Positions 1 to 11,487 of a stretch of DNA of 64,000 bases are shown piece by piece. Source of the stretch: Diospyros lotus. Taxonomy: Eukaryota > Streptophyta > Magnoliopsida > Ericales > Ebenaceae. Positions within the stretch are counted from its first letter, which is position 1, and each line of letters starts with the position of its first letter. The notes beneath the pieces are model-generated. The model had not been told where the DNA came from and ran no database searches. It was given only the letters and a program-made list of their open reading frames with translations. The translations under genes and the position numbers were made by a program. The DNA lies in contig NC_068343.1 in assembly GCF_014633365.1 (NCBI RefSeq), forward strand, positions 31,403,307-31,467,306. Reading direction: 5' to 3'.

Positions 1-928
1 GTCACTACCATCGTTATTCACGACATTTTGCACAATGCATTTGCACGCACCTTCCAATACTGAGTTATCCACTTAGATATCGCTATCTAACTTGGGTGTT
101 TCATACCCCTGGAACATTCAACATTCCAGGTACAATAAGTGTTTCAGGTACTCGAGAGAAAGCAAAGACAAAGAGGAAACGGCTACCTAATATTTATTTT
201 ATTCTGTTTACATTACAACAAATCAAGTTGTTGTAATCAAACTACTAAATGATCATTTATCTATTACCAATTTCCATTCAGATATCTTGTGAAATCAACT
301 ATTTTTATAGAGATACTAAGTGTTGAAGCATGGTAAGATTTAAAGCTAATCTTGTGGTATATTTATGTACCTATTCGCATTCCAAAGAAAGGCAATATAC
401 TCAGAACCATTTGTATTAAATACTGTTTTGTTCTTAAATTTGGAATTCATATCTACCACCATACCATGTACGTATTACTTTCTTGATTCAAATCCCTAAA
501 AGAATATCCTTCACACTTCTAATTCAAGTCCTTTAAAGAATATCCTTGAAATCACCACCTATGAGAGACTCATAGTTCATTATGTTATACGTGGGGCACT
601 TACACACTAAACAACCAAATAAACAAACATGTGCTCTCAGAAAGCAAAACCCTTCTTCATTACATCATTTGACTACTTGAATACGTAAAACGTGGAATCA
701 CAAGAAAGACCAAGGCTTAGATAGCAATGTTTTTTTCTTAAAGGTTACAAGTTTATATCTCTTATTTATCTAATATCTTCCTAACATGCTTCTCCAAACT
801 TGGAATTTAATGACATTGAAATACCATAAGAAAATGAGATAAACATTAATGAGTTAATTAACACCTCTTAACTTTTAATTTTGAAACCAACACGTAAAAA
901 TCAATCCTGGGATTAGCGGGGCGTTACA
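1..928 (+). mobile_element. Long LTR family C, right-hand part (cut by window edge)
   Basis: The end reads GCGGGGCGTTACA, the same end as the complete family-C solo LTR at 60526-63186. Both share landmarks in the last ~600 bases, including ATCTAACTTGGG followed by a TTCCAGGT segment. The left end is outside the window, so whether this is a solo LTR or part of a full element cannot be told. The next five bases (CATGG) would be its target duplication. It interrupts the family-D LTR that continues to the right. No coding region is visible. Confidence 0.75.
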
Positions 929-933
929 CATGG

Positions 934-1774
934 TGCAAGTTCTGAGATACAATTGTACGGTGTTGGGTTTTCTGAACCAATTTATTTAGGGACACCTCAA
1001 CATGCCCAATTTTTATCTTAAACGCTATGCGTGCCAACGGGTGTGGTAGCTCCCACCCGAGCGAGCTTCAGCTCGTAGTACAAGTACAGTTTGCCTTCAG
1101 GGCAGTAGCAGATTTGTGATAAGGACTTGGGTGCTAATGCATTCCTTATTTGGGCCCCAAGATCTAGTATGTGTGCATTGTTACTTATATAGTTGGTACA
1201 TGTATCAGTTTATGAGATTACATGGCATGTTATGCATGAGTTTCAATTTACTATGCACGTGAGGTACATGTTTACTTCTAGCACCTATTCTATCCGTCTT
1301 TCCTTTCTTTATGGGCTTGCTGAGTCATTTGGAATCACCTTGTTTTCCCTTCATTCCAGGTAGAGGCAAGGACTTGATTGGGGGGAGGTTAATAGTTCCC
1401 GACTTCTTGGTTAGGCGGTGTACAGGGCCATGCAAACCTAACAGTTGTCAGCCTAGGGTTTTTTTTTTGTGCATTTTATCGCTTTCGGACTGTATTTTTC
1501 TTCAATTTATCTAGGTCTGTATAGATTGTATTTATTTTTTAGCCAGTGTGCCAGTGTTGTATGTTATGCATGCATGGCCTATGAAAGCCTAGAGATTAGT
1601 TGTTGTATAGTAGGTTGAGATTTTGATATACATGCCAGGATGACAAGTTTCCTTTATTAGTTTTCTCTTGATATTTATCAGTGGCATGCATGAGAAGTTC
1701 TTCTAGATCAGGTTGTCTCTATTTTAGTAGGACACTCGCTTTGGTTCTTCAAGGACCTGAGTGGGGGCCTTACA
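934..1774 (+). mobile_element. LTR family D, right-hand part
   Basis: The stretch ends GGGGGCCTTACA, a typical CA-ended plant LTR terminus, at the point where a different repeat begins. Its middle has the TTGCTGAGTCATTTGG...CACCTTG type of segment seen in long chromovirus-type LTRs. It is interrupted on the left by the family-C LTR. The short ORF-like stretch at about 1311-1514 lies inside it and looks fortuitous. Family placement is inferred from the terminus and layout. Confidence 0.5.
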
Positions 1775-1779
1775 TGTAG

Positions 1780-2995
1780 TGTACTCAACTAAATAAGAAT
1801 TTGTATTCGAGTCAAACGTAATCGAGTAATCAATTTTTTGTAATTGCATATTAATCCATCTATACTCGATTGAATAACTTTTGTAACCAAGTAAATAACC
1901 TTAGGAATTTCTGTCAGTCTCTGGATGCTTTTTGTACTCGAGATGTTAAAATTGTAATCGAATAATATATGATAAGTACTTGAGTAAATCATTTTTGTAA
2001 TTGTGTAAATATGTGTTGAAAATAAGCCAAGTCTCTGGATCTTAAGTTTAATCGAGTATTTAAAATTTTATTCAAATAAAAATCCTTTTGTATTGGAGTA
2101 AATAGTATTTTGTAATTGAGTACATGTTGACTTTTTCTATAACTCAAATTTAATCGAGTAAAAGTAATTTTGTACTTGAGTAAGTAGCAAAAGTAATCGA
2201 TTATAAAATATATATAGTCGAGTAAAGATCAAACTTCACTAAATAAAAATTAGTTTGTACTCGAGTAACACTTGACATATTTTGAAAAATATAGCTGTTA
2301 CAACTTAGTAAATGCAGTGTTTGTACTTTTCAACACATTAAATGATCTTCAGATAACATGTGAAAATTTTATGAATTTCTAACTGATTATTTGAGGTGTG
2401 TGGAGACAAAAAGTGGTAGTTGTGACTAAAAAAAAAAAAAGAATACTCTATTTGTTTAAGAACAAGCCAGCTACAACATTGAATACCATAAGACTATAAA
2501 AGGGGTCGAAGCCTGATGAAAAAGAAAGACTTATGAACTCCTAACGTTCTACTCTTGTGATCTCAAAAGCTTTCAAGATCATTCTACTTAAGCCATTCAA
2601 AAGAGATAGTGCTTACTTTTTTACAATTCTCTTATCTCTTTGTATCATTAAGAGAAGTCATTTGAAAATTGATATCATTTCCTTCTCTTGAATTATTTTC
2701 TTCATATTTCCTTGTGAAATCTATAAAAGTTAAGCCTTACCTTGGCAAAAGGCATTAGTTGTGGTTGAACCAAGTTAAAAACTATACTACAAAGGTTTGT
2801 AACTGAGCCTACTTCAAAATCTACCCAAGTAAGATTGGTTTGACTAAATTCTTGGTGAGGAACCAAGGCAGGGGACTAGGAATAAGCCGAACCACTATAT
2901 ATCTTGTGTGCTACAATTTTTATTTCATTTTTTATTTAAGCTCTTATTTTTAAAAGGGTAAAAAAGGCTTAATTCACCAAACTCTTAAGTTAACA
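1780..2995 (+). mobile_element. SIRE-like LTR in plus orientation, CTCGAG-motif type
   Basis: The right end reads GGCTTAATTCACCAAACTC...TTAACA, matching the reverse complement of the LTR ends at 4121 and 33723 (an AATTCACC...CTCTT segment just before ...AACA). A TATA box lies at 2494. The 5' part (1790-2280) carries about 14 variants of TACTCGAGTA. The left end has been disturbed by the family-D LTR, so the true start is not seen. Confidence 0.55.
2494..2503 (+). promoter_or_regulatory. TATA box of SIRE-like LTR
   Basis: CTATAAAAGG lies about 500 bases before the LTR end, the expected place for the U3 promoter of a plus-strand LTR. It supports the orientation call. Confidence 0.5.
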
Positions 2996-4120
2996 TATTC
3001 TACATCCAAGTTCATGGAGGTTAAGACGTGAGGCACTAGGAAGGCTTGAAAGGCCTATCTTCTATTCCACCTTATTAGGTTTGGATTCATCTACTTTTGG
3101 GTTATAGAATTGCCTCTTGTTAAGGGCTTATTGGATAGGTGTTCTTAGACCTTCTACTTATAAAACTATACTTTTTAAAGATTATCTTTATCTCGACTGA
3201 GAGAATGCTTTGGTGGTTATCTTCTACGTTGATTGGATTCTCTTTAGATTACTTATCTAGATGTTTGGGGAAAAATTGTCCACCAAAGAGTTGGATTCAT
3301 TAGTATGGTTGGTCATCTAGAGTAAACCCTTGCGTTGATTGGTACTTTGACTTCTAGGGTGACTAGTGACTTGACACTTAGTTGCTCCCATGAGGATTTT
3401 CCTATTTTCTTAGACATCATTAAGACTACCCTACTTTCTTAGTTCAAATGTCTATCACTTCTGGACTTCATAGCATTTCAATCGTGCACATTAATTATAT
3501 GGTTGCCTTTATTACCTCCTAGGAACGTCCTCTAATGTTAGTGCATACCCTAGCCTTCCTGACTTCCCGTGCGAAGATTATATGGCTGGGTTATCCCCTG
3601 TCATGATTATTTCCTTTCTAGGTTTCTTCTTTTTTCCCTTTTAATAACTCTATAGGCCTTTTTCTTCCTAGTTTTAAGGATTTTTCTATCTCTACTTCCT
3701 TTTGTTGATTCTAATCTTTTGCATTATAATTTTCCTTGCGATATTCCTTACTTCCTTTCATATTTTCTTTAACTTACTTCCTAAAGAAATGGCTCTAGAC
3801 TCTAGTCAATTTAATGCTACTAGGATTGAGTTGGTGAAATATGGGACCCATCCTACTTCCTTGTTGTTTTCAATTCATCTCTCAAACTATAAGATGAAGG
3901 ATTTCATGTCAATGTATGATATCCTAAAGAACTAGGTGGTGCAGTTCAACACTCATTTAAAGGTTTGTCATCCCATCCATGGACAACTCTGTTTCCATGA
4001 GGTTGCTTTCAAGTGCAGTTTCCATCTTTTTGTTGAGAAAGAGGTTAATGGACCTACTCCAACATCTTGTTGTCACCCTTCTTAGTTATCTCATTTCGGA
4101 TGGAGATATATAATAGGGTT
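2996..4120 (+). other. Probable retroelement internal remnant, no recognisable domain
   Basis: This follows the plus-strand SIRE-like LTR and stops where the minus-strand SIRE-like element begins, so it is probably leftover internal sequence. A short frame opens with ATG at 3789 and closes at 3935; the sense continues weakly afterwards with stops. I do not recognise a protein family. No primer-binding site resembling the initiator tRNA-Met complement follows the LTR. Confidence 0.35.
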
Positions 4121-4924
4121 TGTTGAAAAAGTTATTTTAAGAAGGGGGTGAATTAAGCTTATCCCAAATTTTTGAAATCAAATGAAAATGAAAATAATCA
4201 TAGAAAGAACACAATCAAAAAACACAAGATAGAAGATATAGGATTTACAGTGATTCGGTCCAAGACCTACATCCACTACCTTAACACTTGCCAAGAATTT
4301 TGAAACATCCACTGATAGAGTGCTCTTTGAAAGAGGCAAGCACTATCCTCTCAAACTTACAGAGCTTTTTCAATGTGCAAGCTTAACCTTCCAGTAACTT
4401 TTTCACTTGAGCTCAAGCACTAACCCTTAAACCTCATGTAACGCCCCGCTCCCACTTACGGGTGTTACTCGTGAACAATCACCCGAATTGTCCACATGCC
4501 CGGCCTGTGGCGAAGGGTGGACCATGTTTCAAGACGAAACGCCCTAGGTGGGAACTAGGCTCGTCCTTCCCTTCGCTGAATCCCATGATTCACTAGCAGA
4601 ATTGGGCTTTAGCCACACCGCATTGGCTATAAAGAAAATCTCCTTCAGGCGCCCAATCGCCATTTTCTCAATTTATTTAATTCTTTTTCATCGAAGAATT
4701 TTACTGGGCTCCAAAAAAAATCACCATCTAAACCAATCCATTGATGGATCACCAATTTTGGAGGAAAAACTCATCATTTTCAATTTTCCAAAATTTCGGC
4801 GTTTTCTCCAAAAATGCCCGAAAATCCATTTATTTTGAAAATTCCTCCGGGGCCCAAAATCGATTTAGAAATGCCCCTTAATTTCCCAAAATTCCAAATT
4901 TTAAAAAAACAATTGGTCGGTGGG

Positions 4925-5080
4925 GCCCGCTGGGCACTGGCCGCTCCCGCGTGCGCCTGCCCGCGCGCACGCCCCCGCGCGCTGGCACGGTCGCCCGCGC
5001 GCGCGGTTGCGCGCCTGCCCGCGCGCGCGGCCGCCCATGCGGCCCTACCCGCGCGCAGGCTGCAGGCTGCTGTTTCCAGC
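4925..5080. repeat. CGCG-rich block inside solo LTR A copy 1
   Basis: About 150 bases dominated by CCCGCGCGC and GCGCGCGG runs stand in otherwise AT-rich LTR sequence just upstream of the TATA box. The corresponding place in copy 2 (about 32020-32170) is GC-rich but has far fewer CpG alternations. Confidence 0.8.
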
Positions 5081-5121
5081 AGCCTCTTGCAGCTCCTTCA
5101 CTCATTTTTTTTTTCCTTGGG

Positions 5122-5130
5122 CTATAAAAC
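5122..5130 (+). promoter_or_regulatory. TATA box of LTR family A
   Basis: CTATAAAAC lies directly downstream of the CpG-dense block, in the place expected for a U3 promoter. Confidence 0.5.
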
Positions 5131-8100
5131 CCCAAATTTTTCAGAAATTCCACTCCAAAAAAATGCATTGAAAATTTCCACATTTCCAATTTCCAAGCCT
5201 ATTTTTACAACAAAAATTCTTTTCTCCAAACTCACAATTTATTCCAAATAAATTACATTCATGGTTCTAGGCCTTCACAAGCCCTTGCAAACCCTTAACA
5301 TACATCACACGAAGCACTTACCAATAATAGGCTTCCCTAAGCCATTAAACCACAAATTAAACACCACAAACCTAGGCTTCTCAAGCCATAACCTTAGCTT
5401 TACAGCAAAAATAAAATGATACACCATGAGCTTCAACCACAAGCTTCCAACACATTCCCTTTTCTTCTTTTGGCATAAGAACAACCTACAAGGGGAGGAT
5501 AAAACCTCATGAGCTCAAAAGCTCAGTAAGGGTGCATATGCAAAGTAAATACAAGCATAACAAATTTATGTAATGGCAAATGCATGCAAGCATGGTTAGG
5601 TTATTCCATCCTCACAACCCAACATGGTTTGAGGCATCAACCTACCACTTTTCCCCACCCCCATGGCCATAGGTCTCATGTACAATAAAGCATGCAAAGA
5701 GATACATACAAATTTATGCAACCTACTTACAATGCAATGCAAGGCCTCCACCACTTGGGGCCATCCCTTACCTTAACAATCTTCTCTTTGAAGCTTTAAA
5801 TCTTCTTCTCAAGAGAGCTTCCCCATTCTCTTCTCCCATCTAGGATGGCATTAAAACAAAAACTCACTTTCCTTGCATATAAGATCACTAAGTAGAGAAG
5901 AGAAGAATGGAACTTACCTTGATTTGATCTTCCTTTCTTCTCCATTCTTTCATTTTCTCCCTTTCTTCTTCTTGGAAGACAACTCTTCCTTCCTCTCATT
6001 TTCTTTCTCTCTTTGAAATGGCAAAACTTGAGACAAGGGCTTACTTTCCCTTTAAATACTACTCTTGTCTTGAAATCTCAATTTCAAGACTTGATCTTAG
6101 CCCTTGATTTCCATTTGCTTTTTGAAAGAAAATCCCAACCACACAAGAAAGCACAATCCATGTGCTTTGGTCTTGATTACTCTCATGCATTGGATTTTAT
6201 TCACTTTATAAGAGAAGATCTCAACCTTCAAATTAAAGCACAATCCAAGTGCTTTTGAAAGATTTAATCTCAACCACTCATCTCTTAATATTTGGCAATC
6301 CATGCCATTTCTTCTCTTTGAATCCTCACCTTTGGATTCATTCTACTTCTCAAGAATGCATCTAAGCCCTTAGATCACTTGTATTTTTCATTTATTTCTC
6401 ATTTACTTAAATGAGACTATTTTCATAACCATCACATGAGAGACCACTTGAAAGACATAATACTTTCTTTCTCATTTAAATAAATCCCACAATTTTCCAA
6501 GCATTAATGGGTGACCATTTTCCCATTTTTCATTAGATTTATTTAAATCTCATATTTTCCAAGGCATTAATGGTGACCATTTACCATTTTCTTTTGGATT
6601 TACTTTAATCCATATAATTATGCCTCTCATTAAATGCTTACAAGACCAATTATCATAACTTTTGCATTTATTTAATTCACCCAATTATACTTGAACCACA
6701 AAATGCCAAGTGTCACAACAAGACACTAACCTTGGCTTTCAAGTTTAATCTCATCTCTCCAAGTGGCATTACCACATTAATTCACAACTTAGGGAAAATA
6801 TAATTATTCTCCTCAAATAATTTAATATCCACCATTTTCCCTATTTCAAAATTAAATTTCCTTTATGGAATTAAATTCCAAAATTCCCAATTACTCTTTG
6901 TGAATTTATTAATCCCATATATCTCCACATAAATACCAAATTGGGATTTTTATTCACTTACACACCTAATTCTTCATAGGAATTATTTTTAATTTATCAA
7001 AATACCCTTTATTGGATTTCTCTATCCAAATTACCAAAATACCCTTCTCATGGGCATTCTCAATCTCAAGGATCCATCACCTTCTCAAGGGTATTTTTGG
7101 AAGTTTACTTACTTCCTTTCTTATTCTCTTAACACCGGTTACACCGGGTGTTACACCTCACTTTACAAGAGATAGAAAGTGAACTAGACAAGGATGTCTG
7201 ATGATACAGTGTTTTCTCTCAAGGATGATGTAAGATAAAATAAAGAAAACACAAGAGCTATTTTCAAACTTGAATTTCTACCATTTCAATGAACAACTTT
7301 TAGCGAGAGATCAAATGAATGTCTTTTTGCTTGGAAGTTCTTGAATTTGTGTATGCAATCGATTTTTTTTTTCTCTTTTTCCCTTGTTCACACCCTTCTT
7401 GTTCGATTGAACCTATGAATATATAAGACATAAGAGAAACCTTTTCTGCACTATCACATCAATTCTCCTCTTTTTCAAATTTCAAAATAATAGTCAATAG
7501 AAAAGCAACGACATGAAATGTTCTTTAAAACTATATCTCCACATCAGCACGTCTTGCAACGTCTGGAGAATTAAATGTGCCTGATAGATTGTTTAGTCAG
7601 AGAAGTGATATCAAGGAGTTTTATACTTTCACATATAGATTACTCGAGTATAAGTAATTTAAACAAATAGTTGGTTACTCGAGGATGAACTTTTAATGCT
7701 TCTAGTGTTTACAATTTTTAACACATAATAGTCGATTACAAAGATGAGATAATAGAGATTAAGTCATACCATGAAGTACTCAATTACTTTAATCAAGTAG
7801 TTGACTAGAGTATATTGGAGTATGATATTCATTATTGACACAAAATTACTCAAGTATTATTCAATATTAGTCGAGTAAAACATGTTATTAGCTAAGTACG
7901 AAACATAATATATTCGAGTATAGACAAACAATGACTTATTACTTCTTTTGCATCACAATATGTTAGCCGAGTCTATTTTTTTATTAGTCGATTACATTTT
8001 GAATGATCTTTGTTGAAATATAGAAAGTTAACTAATATAGTAAATTAGTTGAGTAACCTTTTGCTAGTTCAATCAACAATCCATCCCTAGGAATCGACTA

Positions 8101-8512
8101 ACAATTGATATTAGTTGAGTATAGAATGGAGTATCCTCTGTATCCTAATAGGAAGTTAACTACTTTCAATGATAGTCGAATAATATTTTGAGAGTACAAG
8201 CTAGGAGTCGACTAACACATTAGTTGAGTATAGTCTGACTCTTCTCTGTTCTTTAAAGAAAGTTGACTATTTTCTTGTCATAGTCGAGTAATGTGGATCT
8301 AGAGTTGGTTCTTCATATGTTTTCGACTAGGTAGTCGAGTAATAGCATATATTACTCGAGTAACTCTTATCTTCTTACTTAAGTTTAATTTTGAAAGAAT
8401 TCAGCACTTCTTACTACATGAAGTTGTTTTGCATCAACATCAAAATAGTTAACATTATCTCGTTTTTTGATGATGACAAAAAAAATTCATTAAACTCTCA
8501 AAGCTCCCATTC

Positions 8513-8978
8513 TAAGGGTGTTCAAAAAAACCGTTGCACCGTGGAAACTGGCAAAACCAAACCAAATCGGTTGGTTTTTTTTTTTTTTTTTTTTGCTGTC
8601 CAAAACGGTTTGGTGGTTGTACAAACCACACGGTTTGTCCGGTTTGTATAGTTGGCAGTTCGGTTTTAAACCGAATCGCCCAAGAAAATATAAAAAATAT
8701 ATATTATTATAAAAATCACCCCAACAGCCCCTACAACACTTATTATTATAAAGATCACCCTATATTTTTATAATAATATATAACAAGTTTATAATAATAT
8801 ATAACTATTATAATTACCAACAGTGGTAAACCGCACCAAACCAAACCACAAATGCAGTGCGGTGCGGTTTGGCCGCACCCAAACCAGACCGCAATCTGGT
8901 TTGATCGGAAAACCGCACTAGTGGTTTAGCTTGCTAAAAATGGTTTAAACCGGCCAAACCGCACCGTGCACACCCCTA
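8513..8978. mobile_element. hAT non-autonomous element 1
   Basis: The ends are TAAGGGTGTTC and GTGCACACCCCTA, an imperfect inverted pair. Flanking octamers TCCCATTC and TCCCATTT match at 7 of 8, as expected of the 8-bp duplication made by hAT transposases. The interior is full of CGGTTTGG/CCAAACCG-type motifs near both ends, around an AT-rich centre. There is no transposase. It interrupts the internal region of the SIRE-like element. Confidence 0.85.
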
Positions 8979-9811
8979 TCCCATTTTCTGTCCCATTTTC
9001 TTTATATGTCTCTCCCCTTTTGAAATTATCTTAAATACTCTCCCCTTTTTTCTTTATATGTCTCTCTCCCATTTTCTATCAGAAGCAAAAAGTAACCATC
9101 AAAATAGGAATCGTAAACATGAGAAAATGAGGTATGCATGACATTAACGAGGATGATGATTACATTTGAGAAAATATAAAAGAGAAAACAAAACTAGGCC
9201 TAAACTAGAATGGTTTATAGTTGTGGTCTTTTGATGGAGTCTCCTTAGATGGATCTTTAGTAGTGTGAAGAGTCCTTTGAGCTGTGGACTTAAACTGAGC
9301 TGGCATTTTAGACAAAATTAGCTATTGATTTATCAACATTTATTTTTAGGTTTCTTGAAACTATTTCACCCAATGGAGCAATTTAGCTTGATGAGATCAA
9401 TATTTTCATAAAGGCTAAAAGGCTTTTAGCTAGAAATCCTCTCCCTGAGGATGTGCCTGGTTGAGAAGGAGGTCCTGATATGGATGGACTTGGAATCAAA
9501 GCTGGAACAAGGTGAGGTGTTGAAGTAGCAGGACTTGGAGAAGGAGTAAGCTGGGATGAGGGACTTGCTTCTTCTTGTTGAACTTGCACCTACTTAGGAA
9601 TCTTCCAAATGCCATTGTCTTGCACCAATCTCATACGAAGGAGGGTGTATCTAGCGTAGTTGTCAAACAGACTATGATTAATTTTTCTACTATAAGGTAT
9701 TTTGATTTCCATCTATTTAAGAAGATAGGAGATAAGCATGACATAGGGTAGTTTTCCCTTGGATTTGGCATATACAACAGCATATATGTGTTCAATGATA
9801 AATGTTGAAAA

Positions 9812-10835
9812 TAGGGTCACAAATGAGCTAGGTTGTTCGCAATCAGCTCGGTGTTTGGCTTGACAAAAGTTCGTTTGTTAAAGTAAACGAGTCAAATTTG
9901 AGCCTAACTTTAAAACTCGATTTTTAAACGAGCCAAGTTTGAACTCAATAAAGCTTGGCTCATTAAAACTTGTGAACATATTCAATTAGAGATTCATAAA
10001 CATGTTAGATTAGAAGTTTGCAAATAGCTCGTGAACAAGTTCGTTTATAAATATATTAATACATTTGTTTATAATTTAATAAATATATTATTTAATATAA
10101 AGTTATCAAACTTCAAATATAATAGCCTAAGCCATAAGAATTTTAACGTCCGTCTCACTCAAAGAGATCTCTTTCTAGTTATTGCTTCTCTAACAAGCTA
10201 GCCAAACTTCTTCAGTCCCAATACCAAGCCTCCTTTTTTCCTTCAATCTTTTTCCAACAATGCCCATCTCAAACCCTAACAATGGTGAACTGATGGCCCC
10301 AAAATCCGACCACCTCTACTTATCCAACGATGGTGACAATCATCGTTTTAACCAAGACATCAACAACATGTGTTCCACTCCCTATATCAGTTGCTTTCAA
10401 GCCTCGGTCATGGCTCGATTGTCTACTTCTTTAATGCATCAACCAGTCCAATGCACTATGTATTGTTCAAACCTCTGTCTTTGTCTTTTGAGGCCACAAA
10501 TCTATTTTAAACTAAGTCATCTGACGTGTTTGCATCCTTCGAGTTTGAATTTTCTTCTAGGTTTTATCCTAACAGTTCAACTGGGAATGGATCGATAGTT
10601 CGACGGATGAATTGTTCTTGACCAGTTAGATCTAGCAAATGAAGCTATCATCTCACTTGCCAAAGCCTTAGGTTTTAGCCCCATTGTTGGTTCTCAAGGT
10701 TGACGAGGGCGACGAGTGAGCTTGAGCTCGACTTGTCAACCTTTTGACTAGTCGAGCCCAAGCCTAGACACTGACTCACCAAGCCAAGCTTGGGCTCAGT
10801 AAAGCCTAGCTCGGCTCAGTTCAATTGCAACCCTA
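9812..10835. mobile_element. hAT non-autonomous element 2
   Basis: The ends are TAGGGTCACAAATGAGC and GTTCAATTGCAACCCTA, matching as an imperfect terminal inverted repeat. Flanking octamers GTTGAAAA and GCTGAAAG match at 6 of 8. Both ends carry AGCTCGG/CTCGGCT-type motifs. Removing it rejoins the broken ORF around it. The ORF at 10260-10598 is in the middle, is not recognisable, and may be captured or fortuitous sequence. Confidence 0.65.
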
Positions 10836-11487
10836 GCTGAAAGATCAAGAGGTGTGTTGGTGACATCACACCACATGAGGAGAGGATCAACAGAGGTTAA
10901 AAAATGAAATGACCCACCACGGGCATTGATAGTTATGGCTAGGAATTGATGAGGAACACAATGTTAAGGATTGAAAAATTCATGGGCACTTGGTTTGGAT
11001 TTCAAGATGCATTATAAGGTTCTTGTTTTCTAGTAAAATGTTACCAATTTTCATCTAGATCATGATTAATATCATCAATAGATGGAGCATTGTTTGGTAA
11101 TTGTAGAATTTCTCTAAGTTGGGAGAAGCTTAAAGTGTATTCATTTACTAAGACACGAACATAAAAAGTGTTTTGATTATAGGAAATTATTTGTGATGTT
11201 TTGTTGTAAAGAAAATTGATATCATTAACAAAGAAGATTGGATAAAATTGTGCAATTATTTTAGGGAAACAAGGACCATTTATACGAGACACAATATTCC
11301 AACCTACTTGTTCTATCCAATTCATGAGATTGTGCCCAAAGTTTGCATTACAAAGGTCAACCCAGTTAAAGTTGTAGTCTGGCAAAAAATTGCGAGATAG
11401 GATATATGACGACCACACCCTTGGAAACCCTATAACCGAGGAATCCAAGAAGAGTGTCAGAAAGAATGGTACATACTTAAGACTCAA

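Larger units (their letters stand above)
4437..7155 (+). mobile_element. Solo LTR, family A (copy 1), target duplication CCTCA
   Basis: It begins TGTAACGCCCCGCTCCCACT and ends CCGGGTGTTACA. The bases on both sides are CCTCA (4432-4436 and 7156-7160), an exact 5-bp target duplication. The 2.7-kb length, TG...CA ends and lack of internal coding sequence mark a solo LTR left by recombination between the two LTRs of a Ty3/gypsy-type element. A second copy lies at 31556-36190, and the two align along most of their length. A TATA box at 5122 fits plus-strand transcription. The ORFs in it are compositional. Confidence 0.9.
4121..8454 (-). mobile_element. 3' LTR of the SIRE-like element, split by a solo LTR
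   Basis: On the plus strand it begins TGTTGAAAAAGTTATTTT and then AAGGGGGTGAATTAAGC; it ends GTTAACA. The two halves (4121-4436 and 7161-8454) rejoin across the family-A solo LTR and its CCTCA duplication. The segment around 4250, GTGATTCGGTCC...CATCCACTACC, recurs in the LTRs at 14566 and 33723. The right half has many TACTCGAGTA variants (7640-8370). Confidence 0.6.

Noticed and set aside
4814..5251. 145-residue Ala/Arg-rich ORF
   Set aside because: Produced by the CGCG block of solo LTR A; the opposite strand gives equally long ORFs and copy 2 has none.
10260..10598. 112-residue ORF as a host gene
   Set aside because: It sits inside a hAT element, has no recognisable domain or intron signals, and nothing supports expression.
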